Source: Oscarella lobularis
Lineage: Eukaryota; Porifera; Homoscleromorpha; Homosclerophorida; Oscarellidae
DNA: 64,000 nucleotides
Assembly: GCF_947507565.1 (NCBI RefSeq)
Contig: NC_089184.1
Span: 1,426,001 to 1,490,000, forward strand
Reading direction: 5' to 3'
This document shows, piece after piece, positions 24,165-37,312 of the stretch (the stretch's first letter is position 1; each line of letters begins with the position of its first letter). The notes beneath the pieces are model-generated. The model made no database searches. It had not been told where the DNA came from and saw only the letters and a program-made list of their open reading frames with translations. The translations under genes were made by a program, and so were the position numbers.

Positions 24165-24563
24165 TTTCGCGTGCAAGAAGCCGACGACCGTCTGTTCTTT
24201 TGTTGTACCGAGACAGGCTTTCCCGGACCTAATTAGGTACACAAAGGAAAAAGGAAATCTAATCTTGACGAAGAGAGTCCCGTTTGTGGGCTCACATTCA
24301 TATATAACGTGCGCACAGACGTTCACGGAATGAATGAGTATACAGACAGCAGACACGTATTGCACGGACGTACACCACTGCACCAGTTCACGCATAAGCT
24401 AAAACATGAGCACCTTAGAAAAAAGTGTTCGCCTTTTTGCGAGAAGCTAGTCGACGACAAGAGCGACAGCAAATTTTGTTGTATTTTGCACTGGAGCACA
24501 ATTCAAACTTTTGCACCACCTTGCAAAGACAAGTCGAGCTGTCCTGACATCCTTCACTTTCAC
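24165..24563. other. Intergenic region within the TSP1 cluster
   Basis: 399 bp between tandem minus-strand TSP1 genes. It holds the 3' flank of one gene and the promoter of the other. The first ~70 bp next to 24164 are shared with the region upstream of the pseudogene. A TATATA run sits at 24301-24306. Confidence 0.5.
24301..24306 (-). promoter_or_regulatory. Possible TATA element of TSP1/PLAC gene
   Basis: TATATA on the minus strand lies 137 bp upstream of the start codon at 24164. The position is plausible for a gene with a ~100-nt 5' UTR, but such a short AT run could occur by chance. Confidence 0.25.
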
Positions 24564-26432
24564 CTACACATCAAGGGCCTGATTAATTAATCAATTAATA
24601 AAATGTTTCTTCTCTGACTAACAGGGAAAGTCATTGCAGTATCGGTGGTGAATTGGCCGAGCAGGCCGGGAGCATTGTCCGGCACCGAGTAGACGCAACG
24701 AGCAACCGCGAACGCACTTGACCTGTCTTTTTTGAGCACCGCGTCCACAAGGTCTCGAACACTATACAAAAATTCTTCTCTCAATTTTTTCTCTCTCATT
24801 CTCATTCACCTCAAACCAATCGGACGTGATCCAGATGTTGTCAGAAGGTAAAACCGTGCACGATCGTTGTATAATTGGTTTGCTCTCGTTCGACAGTCTT
24901 TCGCACATTTCATCGAAGACGATGGTGACGCTGCCGTCTTGTGCCACCGCTTCACATCTGACGTTCCTCGTCTGCTCGCCGTTGCCGCACGTGACAGAAC
25001 ACTAAACATAAGACTGTCATGCACCGCTCTAGCACGACTTTCTTCATTTTCTTTTTTACTAGCTTCTAATTTCACTCATATAATATCTACTGCGTTTTAT
25101 CTCTACCTACTTACCTGTGACCACTTGCTAAAGCTGCTGCCGCCGCCGCCGGAAACGCTGCCGGTGCCAATGGATGCTCCGGTGGAAAGAGCCCATCGAA
25201 AAATGACGTCAGGACAGGCACCACTGCATGACATCTGTTCAACCGGCTTTTCATCTGGACACTCTGAATTGGAAACGGTTTGCGTTCCCAAATCGCCCTG
25301 CAACTGAACGCAAGAAACCGAACGAGTTTTCATTCCATTACACGTGGCAGAACAGAAAGACCACGCGCCGATATTCCACCTGAAGAAGACAACCGCTGTG
25401 AAAGGCGATCGATCGATCGAGCGTGGCAAACTGCCTCTTCGTACTGTGCAGGACATGCAACTCGATTGCATTCTTCTAGAGGCGGTAGTGGTTGTTCAGA
25501 AGCTTCGCAGAAGACCTGGTCCACCGTGCTGCCCGTGTCTTCATGCTGGCATTGAGTCAGATAAGGTCTGATACCTAGAAATGAGAAATGCACAACGGAG
25601 ACTCGACAGGGAAGTGGCGGTTTACCCATCGGTCCACATGTATGGGTACAAGATCCTGCTATTATTACCCATCTGAATGCAACCGCAATTAGAATTAGTA
25701 CAGTACAAACAAAGTAAAGTAGAAGGAAGCGATGCCCACCTGTACCCTACGGAGAAAAAGGCGAGAAAAGGTAAGACAGGAGGAAGCACGCGAGACGGCA
25801 CACATTTCACGTACGAATGCAAGTGTCATTTCCGCACGGACGAACCGTGTCCTTCGGCTTGGCCTCGTTGCACTGATCGTCGCTGACTCGTTCGACTGAA
25901 CGATCCAGCTGGATCTGCTCGCAATAAAATATTTGAGTTTGATTGCCTTCACACGTAGCGGAACAGTCTGTCCACGCATCCGCTTTCCATCTATAAAAAA
26001 GCGGGGAGGAGTAGGAAGCGTAGGAGACGTGCGGACGATTACGTACTGTCCAGGACAGGGACGTCGATTGCACGGCTCCACGGTGGGATTGGAGGGTTTC
26101 GTATCTGGGTTGCACATAACCTCGTCGACCGTCTCGTCATTCGTCGCATCTTGGCATAATAGCAAAAATGGGACTACGCCTGTGGTGAAACCGTTCAATA
26201 TCACGACTATACACGTCTTCCCACAACTAATACCGGTTGGACCGCACGTTGCTGAACACGAGCCGCGGACAACAAGCCAACTGTAACTACAACGAGCGGA
26301 TGACAGAGAGCGCAGAGAAACATTTCGGTCGACGTACTTGTCCCCACTGGACTCAACTTGGGAAGCAACAAGAGGCGCTTCCATCGTCAAATAACAGACG
26401 ACAACCAGAAGAAAAATCGACGACGGCCTCTT
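24564..26432 (-). CDS. Secreted TSP1-repeat protein
   Basis: The start at 26432 (an alternative Met lies at 26444) gives a signal peptide (MKRPSSIFLLVVVCYLTMEA). Several divergent TSP1 repeats follow: GSCSATCGPTG; WTDCSATCEGNQTQIFYC; WSFCSATCNGMKTRSVSC; and WSQCSVTCGNGEQTRNVRC. Each is followed by the family's C-terminal cysteines (for example EPCNRRPCPGQY and EECNRVACPAQY). The last exons carry DLVDAVLKKDRSSAF and end TFPALDV at 24564. Short introns split each repeat. No transmembrane helix, GPI signal or PLAC domain is seen. It is a more distant relative of the adjacent PLAC gene. TSP1 repeats bind glycosaminoglycans and matrix proteins; the ligand here is unknown. Confidence 0.78.
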
Positions 26433-26834
26433 CATCGTGAGCACGAAGAGAAAGAGACAGACAGAAAAGACGAAAATAAAATATCAGCGATGCGCAGACG
26501 CCTTTATCTCGGTGCCCACGCACACGCCTCCGCGATGACGAAGGAGGAAGGAGCCAATGAGCAAAGGGGTCGCCGCTAGCGATTGTTATCCTAAAGAATA
26601 GCATGAATAATGTCTCCTGGCAACCGCTTACGCTAGCTGCATATCATTAGGAGAGGGAACAAAGATATTGGTATTGAATTACCGCTTCTATAGTAATAGA
26701 CCATCGTTTTTTCGTCGCAGTCAGAAACGTTTAATTGAATGAGAGAGAAAAGAGCGAAGCAGCCAAAGAAACAGCAAGAGAAAAACAAGTCACATACCAC
26801 AGCAGGAGCACGTGTAGTCGTCCCCGCGGCTCGC
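26433..26834. other. Intergenic region, TSP1 protein / ALDH
   Basis: 402 bp between two minus-strand genes; the upstream flank of the TSP1 protein and the 3' flank of the aldehyde dehydrogenase. Open frames here have no recognisable content and no TATA box was seen. Confidence 0.4.
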
Positions 26835-29036
26835 TCAAGAATTCTTCTCATCAATCTTGATTGTCACCTGTTGTGACAAGAATAAACATTCAGCAACAGA
26901 CGGTGCACGAAGCAGTAGGACAATTACCGTCTTGATCTCGGAATATTGCTCCAAGCCATACTCTCCCCTAAAAGAGACAAAGTTGTACGTCGATCAGATC
27001 AGACCCAGATATCGTCAAAAAACTCACAGCTCACGACCCGAACCGGACTGCTTGTATCCACCAAACGGAGCTTGAGCGGCAAAAACATCATAGCAATTGA
27101 CCCTAATAGAAAAAAGCCAAACCATAAGATTATACATATGCGTCGCATTGAATTACCAAACGGTGCCAGCACGAACGCTGTGAGCAACAGCGATTGCCTT
27201 GTTGATGTCGCGAGTGTAGACAGCAGCGGCGAGCCCGTAGGACGTCGCATTGGCACGACTGATCACCTCGTCGATCGTCTTGAATCTCATGATCTGCTGC
27301 ACGGGACCGAAAATCTAAAAGGAACATTATGCAAGTTGTGGCGTTACGTATGCGCGGCGGCCCGGCTCAACCTCCTCCTTGGCAATACGCATTTCGTCTT
27401 GGACGTCGGAAAAGACGGTCGGCTCGACGAAGAATCCCTTTTCGCCGACCTGCTTTCCGCCGCATTCCAGCTTCGCTCCTTCGGACTTTCCGGCTTCGAT
27501 GAGCGTCATGATTTTGTCGAATTGCTCCTTGTCGATTTGGGGCCCCTGTTCCACGTCGGGATCGAGCGGATCGCCGACGGTGCGCTGTTTGCTGCGCTCG
27601 ACGCTCTTACGAACGAATTCGTCGTAGACGGAATCTTCAACGAAGCAGCGCGAACCGGCACAGCAACATTGGCCCTGATTGAAGAAGAGGGCAAAGTGCG
27701 ACATTTCCACGGCGTTATCCACTGCACGCAGAAGAAAACAAAATCAATACAATATGGTACTAATAAACAATTGAATTCGGGATATAGAGACTTACAATCG
27801 GCGTCAGCGAAGACAATGTTGGGACTCTTTCCTCCCAATTCCAAAGTGACGTTTTTCAAATTCGACTTGCCGGCCGCTTGCATGACGATGTGACCAATTT
27901 CCGTCGATCCCGTAAACGCCACCTTGTCGACGTCCATGTGCTCCGAAATGGCCGCCCCCGCCGTTGGACCATACCCGGGGATGATGTTAACGACGCCCGG
28001 AGGAAAGCCGGCCTACGTCGAATAGATGGAACGAGAGCAAATTGCCAGTCCATCGACGTGCTCACTTCTTTCATGAGAGCGCCCATGTAGAGAGCGGTCA
28101 GTGGCGTCTGTTCGGCCGGTTTGAGCACGACGACGTTGCCGGCGCAAAGAGCCGGACCGAGTTTCCACGCTTGCATCAACAGAGGAAAATTCCACTGCGC
28201 AACGTCTGGGTTAAATTAATGAAACGAAGAGAAGAGCCGATAAAACGTACGGGAATGATAGCCCCAACGATGCCAACCGGTTCGTGACGAGTGTAGGTAA
28301 AGTAATCGCCATCTATTCGAAGAAAGGGTCATCGCAATGAAAATAGCACAATTTCGCGTTGTTTGATTGTTTTACCAACGGGTATCGTCTTCCCATGTAT
28401 CTTGTCAGTGTATCCAGCATAGTATCTAACGGTAAGTATTGTGACCAGATGAAGACACGTCAGATGCTCGCGGTTTACCTGTAGCACTTGATAGTCAAAG
28501 GCAAGTCGGCGCTTCGGGCCACTTTGAGCGGCTTTCCGTTATCGAGCGTCTCCAGTTGCTAGAGCACGACTGTCTCTCGCCCCGGCCCCAATCGTATTAC
28601 GCGCGTGCGATCGAGTGCGCTTACGGCCAAATATTCGCTATCTCTTTCGATCAGATCGGCGAGTTTGTTCATAAGATGTCCCCTGGCCGACGCGTCCATC
28701 TTTCGCCACTCGCTCCCGAGTGCGAACGCTTTTTTCGCCGATTCGACGGCAATGTCGACGTCCGCCTACGCTTCCTTGTGTAAAGGGGGGGGCGATTCTT
28801 TAGGATACAGTAGTTCTACCTTGTCTCCTTCGGCCACGTCACAGATCTTGTCTCCCGTGCACGGATTGATTGTGGGAAACGTTTTCTTGCTCACGGAATC
28901 TCTCCACTCGTTGTCGATCCAAATCTAAACGATTCGATTTACCAAGAGGGACCCCCGCCTACGGAGCCTTGGCTCGCACCTTTGTGTACTTAACCTCTGG
29001 ATTAGATTCAAGTCGCGGTTTCTTCGAATCGGCCAT
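26835..29036 (-). CDS. Aldehyde dehydrogenase, ALDH1/ALDH2 class
   Basis: An NAD(P)+-dependent oxidase of aldehydes such as retinal or acetaldehyde. The start (29036) reads [19 protein letters not shown] with no mitochondrial presequence, so it is more like cytosolic ALDH1. Motifs in order: [103 protein letters not shown]. These are followed by the catalytic Glu block [12 protein letters not shown] and the catalytic Cys block [13 protein letters not shown]. Near the end come [23 protein letters not shown] and [19 protein letters not shown]; the tail is IDEKNS. Catalytic residues are all present. About ten short introns; CSK ends 249 bp upstream. Confidence 0.94.
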
Positions 29037-29285
29037 TGCTGGAGGAGAGAATACGAGCGTTTACGCAGGGGGCGTCAGGCAGGTGGTGTAGAGACCCCGG
29101 ATTCATATAAGAATGCACGGATCAAATGGGATTATTGCAACCCTCACTCGACAGCGGGAAGTTCAGTGGAAATACACAAAGAAAAAAAAGGAAGTACAAT
29201 GAATACATGCAAACCCCTCCTGAAGTAAAACTGCAGTCACTGACTCAAACTCTACTAGTAAACGATTTCACTCACATTCAATCAC

Positions 29286-31584
<2,299 letters not shown>

Positions 31585-32181
31585 AAGAGCAGAGGCTATT
31601 CGAGCGGTGACCGAACGACTGCAAATGCACAAGGCTGCTTGCTTGCTTGCTCGCTTCCTTTTTTCTTCTTCTTCTTCTAATTTCCAGGTAGTCGGCGATC
31701 TGTATGGGAAATATCACTTTCGATGCGACGATCGAATCCGCAAATAGACGTTTGCTTGACAATCGGTCGGGTCGTCGATGCGTCTCGACGACCGAATTGC
31801 CTATCGTTTACGTGACGCGACGCGCCCCCCCTCCCTTTCTCGATCCGCTTCGGGGGCCCCACCCCTATTCGGAATCGCGTGCGTGCCTTTTCGCGCTCGA
31901 ATTCGTTGCGTCGACGTTCGCGAGTGAGCTCACCGTTCGAAAAAAGCATAATATTGTAATTTACGCCTTTATTCGCACGAAAAATCCGCAAGAGATACGG
32001 TTTTTCGTCTGTCGGGCGTGACGCACGACCGTCCAAAAATCGACTGCTGCTTCGTTTGTGAGCGACGCGAACGCGAAACCGTTCTCGCTGTAGAACAGAC
32101 GAGCGAAACGACCGGCGAAGGCGACGAGATACCTCTATACGGGATTTCCGCACGCGTTCAGACACCACGCCTACGGACACA
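31585..32181. other. Intergenic region, CSK / ARL6IP5
   Basis: 597 bp between divergent start codons. It contains a short A-rich/T-rich stretch near 31660-31690 and a C-rich segment near 31826-31865. Open frames on the minus strand are arginine-rich and resemble nothing known. No gene is supported. Confidence 0.5.
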
Positions 32182-32805
32182 ATGAGATCGCTGTCCGACT
32201 TCGTCGGCGATTCGTCGTGCTATCAGAGTCCAAGTGTGTCTGACGGAGCAAGATGGCAGAAGAGAATTGTCAAAAATCTCATGTATTATCAGATGAATTA
32301 TTTTCTGCTCGCTCTTCTCGTCGCCGCTCTCTTCTGGTCGGCCTTCGCGAACCCGAAACGACTTTCTGGACTCATTCTCAAGCGTCTTATTTTAGGATTA
32401 ATTCGCCACGAAAAGTGGCTTTCGGCTGCCTAGTCGTCGTCTCCATCGGTCTCGTCATTTTTCTTCTCCTCCGTCAATATTCCGGACAACAAATGAGAAA
32501 GAGACCCAATTGGATCGTTCTAGGAGCTTCGATTGCACTCATAATACTCGTACTCAATTACCTAGGCGATATCTTCTATTTTTCACTCACCGTTGTCATC
32601 CCAGTACTTGGTAAACACTCTCTTGTCCAGTTCGGTCATCTTTTTACTTTGTCTCTCTGTAGTCGTTCTACTTCACGCCTCCTTTCGAAAACGCAATATC
32701 AAAAACAAATTATCTGGACAGGCAGAATTACTAGGCATCAAATCTACGCCCATGGGAACTTTACTCGATCAACTGGGCATATTGCATAAAAATTTTGATA
32801 ATTAG
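32182..32805 (+). CDS. ARL6IP5: PRA1-family protein ARL6IP5 (JWA / PRAF3)
   Basis: A small ER/endomembrane four-helix protein that interacts with small GTPases and modulates transporter trafficking. Exon 1 gives MRSLSDFVGDSSCYQ and RWQKRIVKNLMYYQMNYFLL, matching the PRA1 entry segment. A donor inside the next codons (CTCTTCTG|gtcggc) joins WINSPRKVAFGCLVVVSI, then the long hydrophobic block NWIVLGASIALIILVLNYLG. The last intron joins PVL to VVLLHASFRKRNIKNKL, the conserved PRA1 exit motif. The tail reads GIKSTPMGTLLDQLGIL. Two introns. Spacing to the convergent TAF1C end is 59 bp. Confidence 0.9.
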
Positions 32806-32864
32806 TGAAAGAGAATACTGTGAAATTTACGCAATAGATTCCATGTGCAGACAGCCATACTTCT

Positions 32865-34584
32865 CTAAGGTGTGTCGTCGTCGCCGCTCTCGATCCTTCC
32901 AGGGGTGAGAGACACACTATAGGCTTCTTCTTCGTCTGATAGTACAAAATTCTTGTCTTTAATACCACGACCGAGGCGTCCTCTTCTCCGAACTTGGGGC
33001 AGAGGCGCGTACTCCTCTTCCTCTTCGGAATCTTCCTATAAACAAGAGAATTCGAATTGCTTCCTTTCTTAATTAATTAATTAATTAATTAAATAAAGGC
33101 GTCACATACCCAGTCTTCATTCCACAATTTCCATAAATTTCGCGTCGTTCTACTCTGAGTCGCTTTTGGTTTTTCAATTGGACGCCATTGTCTAATGTCT
33201 TGCTCTTCGTCATCGTCGTCAACTTCCCTTGCAGACGAAGTATCTCTTCTTAGCGACTGACCACATAGTGAACACGACGTGGCGCTAAATGGCAACGGAG
33301 AAGTGACCTCGAGACGAATTTTTAGCTTCTTTCTCCAGCAAGAGAAACAACGGTTCGAATTTAAAATGCTCGAAGAATCTAGAAGAAACGTCAAATCAGA
33401 ACTTGAGAAAGTCAATTTCGCAACCACGTACAGTCGTAGAGTTCTCTAAGATTCTTTTTTCGCGATCTAAGAAACGCGACACGTAATATACGCAAATTCA
33501 AACGTTTCTCCCCCTTACTTTCTCCACTTGGTCGACGATGACGTCAACGGCGCACTTTCGCCAGCCCACTTTCGAATCTTCTCCATCGTTTCTTCACTGA
33601 GCGCCACATCGTGATAATCACACGCTGGCCCGTCGCTGCTGGGACCCACTCCCGCGGCAACGTCATTTGCCTCAGTAACAGAGCAGTGAAACGACTGGGT
33701 GTACAAGTGACCCAAAGCCGTTAGCTGAAAAAGGAATGAAAGAAGAGGAAAAAAAAGCATTCCATCTATAATATGCCTCTACCTGAAGAACGAATAAGTC
33801 GCTGTTATCTGTAGAACCGCTCTCTTTCGAACACAAAATCATGGAAGAACCAATAACGGCGCTATCTTCAGCCACGTGGCGAGGCGAACACTCTACGGGC
33901 ACGTCAAGTACGGCAATCCACTCGCTCAATTAAAAAAGAACAGGTAATAAAAGCAATCGACTCATCCGATTATTGTTTACTTGGGTCGACTGACGTCAAT
34001 TCGACGTCCCGTCGTCTGCGCTGGCAGTCGAAGGCAAGGATTGCCGCCGTTCAATATAGCCGGCACCGTGCAATCGTTTACGAGCACATCCACCCCATCT
34101 ACAGGATATCGTCACAGGCACCCATCCCACCAAATCTACATTCTTACCTCGATAGTAAAAGAGACCCATGTCCCCCCTTTGAGATCCAGTCACTCCAATG
34201 ACATCTACAATTTTAACGAAACTAGCAACGTTTTGATTACGAAGCGTTGTGCAATGAATTACGATGAGATCCACCGCCGTTCGATTTCTCCGCGCAGACG
34301 CGAACGTCGAGAGAACAAGGAGGAGACTCGAGATCGTGCTCCCAAGCCAGTAACTTGGGATTAAATGCCTTCTATTCAAATTTTATCCCGTCTCGCTTTC
34401 TCTTACCGGTTCTCTTGCGTATCGTTCGTCCATCAAAACGACAAGCTCGTTCGTGGCATACAGAACGGAAAACTCGCGGCTTTGATGAACGCATAAAGCT
34501 CTGATGTCAGAATAGGCCTTATCTGACGGTATAATAGACGTGCCTACTCTTCCCGTCTGTGAGAAAGAAGGTCTTTATGCCGAC

Positions 34585-34617
<33 letters not shown>

Positions 34618-36145
34618 TTTACCCTGCAATCCAATTTAAACAGGTTTTTGTCGCGCCCTACAAAGAGCTGCTTTGGATGAGCAGAGAACTCTACCAGAGT
34701 CCAGATTGTTTGAAAACTATTCGCGTCAAAAGCAGGTTCAAGTATTGTCTCCAGTCTAAAAAGATCAAGTAGCAAAATAGCGGAGAGACAATCATTTCTC
34801 TTACGTGGCATTGGGAGACCAGAGATGAACGGCGCCAGACGCCAATGCCATTGCCGTTTCACCGACACTGTATGAGCTAAAAAAACATTCCAAATATAAC
34901 AGCCCTTTCAAGTTGCAGTTGCAGTAGCGTTCAGAAGCTTCGATGGGGCCCCCACAAAATAACAGGAGGTGCCCAAAAACTTTCGAACGGTTGCTGTATG
35001 TTTTTAACCTAACAGATAAATCTACTATGGTAGATTTGCATCTGAATGACGCCAGCGAAGTCAGCAACTTTGGATCGTCATATCCGCACATCAGTTGAGG
35101 ATCGCCTTCTTCCAAAAAGCCCTAGGAACAGAGTCAGAGTCCCGTGCATATGTGAAAAGACACTAGACTAGTCTAAATAAAAGCCTTTCTGGAAACTAGC
35201 GTATGTACAACCTCCAATTCTTCGCTCTTGGCAGTGTAAGCCTCGCGAACATCCAACAGGCCCTCAGTAGAAAGAGACGAAAAGACAGTGCATTCATGAG
35301 CCGAGCGCAGACCAACAGTACCTGGGAGCACCGTGTGCGTGTAAAAAGCGTTTCTGGCACGTCGACAGACCTACCCTGCTTTCCAGACTGGAGAGGCGAA
35401 CAGGCAACCTGCAATGGAATCTCGCCTAGCAGAAACGTCTGCCACGAAGCCGAGTTCATGTAAATTGGAGGATCGTCATCACTCGAAAATGACAAGAGGC
35501 ATACATCTGACGATGTAAGATGACTGCAAAAACATATCTCTTACGGAAGACTACCTAAAACTTTTGATTCTTCTCCTGTTGGATAGAGAACAGCGCACAC
35601 GTCATCAAAGCGGCATTGAAGCGGAGCAAGAAGTCCCAGACAATTTCTTCTGTACGATTCTCTCCATCTCTAAGCAACGCCAATAAGATGGACATTGGGG
35701 GACGATTTTTCATAGAACGAGGACCTTGATTTCGCTTCTTTCCGTCGAATCGATTGCATCGTAAGACACAGCAAGACTCGGATGAGCACTTCCCAAATTA
35801 TAAATCTATTGTCAAGCGAGAAGAAAATCGTTGCTTTGCTGCATTCGATGCCTACGAGCATTTTTCTACCTTCTGACAGACTTCGGTATCGTAAGAAACT
35901 GTAGTGTGTCTTAAGTTTTTAGACTGTTCGATTTTGTGTAAATAAATTGGAAGTGCAGGAGCGACTGGTTTGACATGGAGTGCCGAATAATGAGGCTGAT
36001 CAGGAGTTAGACGCCGAAATATTGGTTCTACGTTGGAGTCCTTAAAGGAGAGGTATGCAACCGATGATAGGCTGCCCCATCCTGCGAGAGGAGCTCTTCG
36101 TTGAGAAGGAAAGTAGAAAGACGGAAATTTGTGCGGAGAAGACAT
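32865..36145 (-). CDS. TAF1C: TAF1C, SL1/TIF-IB subunit for RNA polymerase I
   Basis: TAF1C is a subunit of the selectivity factor that loads Pol I on rDNA promoters. The family diverges fast, so the call rests on ordered blocks. The start (36145) is MSSPHKFPSFYFPSQRRAP. Then come CAVLYPTGEES, SASWQTFLLGEIPLQVACS and the WD-like core SGAVHLWSPNAT, EFSAHPKQLFVGRDKNLFKL and ATNELVVLMDERY. The vertebrate protein has SGAVCLWSPED, DFTAHPRVLTVGDR and LVDERLPL at the same places. The C-terminus is acidic and basic by turns (QDIRQWRPIEKPKATQSRTT; RRRGRLGRGIKDKNF) and ends ESGDDDTP. More than ten short introns, one holding an (AAT)n repeat. It shares a 69-bp promoter with RPS6. Confidence 0.82.
33069..33092. 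repeat. AATT-repeat tract in TAF1C intron
   Basis: About six tandem AATT units. Similar tracts occur near 6025-6052, 14784-14806, 20459-20484 and 24584-24600, mostly in introns. Confidence 0.8.
34586..34616. repeat. (TAA)n microsatellite in TAF1C intron
   Basis: About ten uninterrupted AAT/TAA trinucleotide units within an intron between coding blocks of TAF1C. Confidence 0.9.
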
Positions 36146-36214
36146 ACGGGTGCCCGTTAGCGCACGCTTGATAACCGAGCCGAAGGTTTTCGCGTCCTTG
36201 CGCCTTCTGCGAAG
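36146..36214. promoter_or_regulatory. 69-bp divergent promoter, TAF1C / RPS6
   Basis: The start codons are 69 bp apart. The plus side contains a pyrimidine-rich patch (near 36197-36210) just before the RPS6 ATG that could serve as a TOP-like 5' end; the transcription start is not known. No TATA box. Confidence 0.5.
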
Positions 36215-37167
36215 ATGAAGGTAAGGCGAAAGCGCCGCGAACCTATTAAGAAAGACCTTTCCAATGCTCGCAACTGGTTTGAGTCTTGCGGCAGTGAAGG
36301 ATTGCCGAGATGTTCTCGGATTCACGTGCGCGATTCTAACGCTCTCTCGCCCTTTAGCTAAACATCTCGTTTCCAGCAACAGGATGCCAGAAACTATTCG
36401 ATTTCGACGACGAACACAAAGTGTAAGCGGGGAGGGCGAAAGGGGGGCCCTCGTAAGGAGTGTACCTTTTTCGCAGACGCCCTTTCTACGATAAACGCAT
36501 CGCAACGGAGGTTTCGGCCGAATCGCTAGGCGACGAATGGAAAGGCTACGTTTTTCGAATCACGGGCGGCAACGACAAGCAAGGCTTTCCGATGAAACAG
36601 GGCATTCTGACGAACGGTCGCGTTCGACTTCTTCTCAAGAAAGGCCACTCGTGCTATCGGCCGCGTCGAAAAGGCGAACGCAAGCGCAAATCCGTTCGCG
36701 GCTGCATCGTCGATTCGAATCTGAGCGTTCTCAATTTGGCGATCGTCAAAAAAGGCGAAGGCGAAATTCCGGGCTTGACCGACGAAACGAAGCCGCGTCG
36801 ACTCGGACCGAAGCGCGCTAGCAAGATTCGCAAGCTATTCAATTTGTCGAAAGAGGACGACGTTCGTCAGTACGTCGTACGTCGACCGTTGCCCGAGAAA
36901 GAGGGAAAGGAGCGCAAGAAACCCCGAAGCAAGGCGCCGAAGATTCAACGTCTCGTGACGCCGCGAGTTTTGCAGCACAAACGTCACAAGAAAGCGCTGA
37001 TTAAAAGATGGACGAAGAAAGCGCGCGAGGATGCGGCCGCCTATCAGCGATTGCTCTTGCAGCGTGCAAAGGAGAAGAGACAGGAGGAGCATATGAGAAG
37101 AAGACGCTTGTCCAGCAAGCAGTCGCAGTCGCACGAGAAGGGATCGACGAGCGGGGACAAGAAGTAG
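36215..37167 (+). CDS. RPS6: 40S ribosomal protein S6
   Basis: A component of the small subunit and the main substrate of S6 kinase. Exon 1 holds only ATG AAG (36215-36220). A 139-bp intron leads to [20 protein letters not shown], and a further short intron to [20 protein letters not shown]. The rest is one open exon: [40 protein letters not shown], and the basic C-terminal helix [17 protein letters not shown], which carries the phosphorylatable serine cluster after the RRxS-like RRRLSS. The protein is about 250 residues, the normal family length. Position head to head with TAF1C may co-express two ribosome-supply genes. Confidence 0.97.
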
Positions 37168-37260
37168 AGGCGCGTACTGACTGGGGATGTTTAGTTTGTT
37201 TGTCTATCTCCTCTTCTCTTTACTAAATAATAAAGCTTTGTGCTTGAATTCTTTGTCTCA

Positions 37261-37289
37261 CATACATACATACATACATACATACATAC
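37261..37289. repeat. (CATA)n microsatellite
   Basis: About seven tandem CATA units in the 145-bp convergent gap between RPS6 and the DEG/ENaC gene. Confidence 0.9.
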
Positions 37290-37312
37290 GTATACCGTGT
37301 AATCTCCTCCTT

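Noticed and set aside
31677-32180. 167-codon minus-strand Arg-rich frame between CSK and ARL6IP5
   Set aside because: Low-complexity Arg composition typical of antisense or promoter DNA, no homology that I recognise; it lies in a divergent promoter region.
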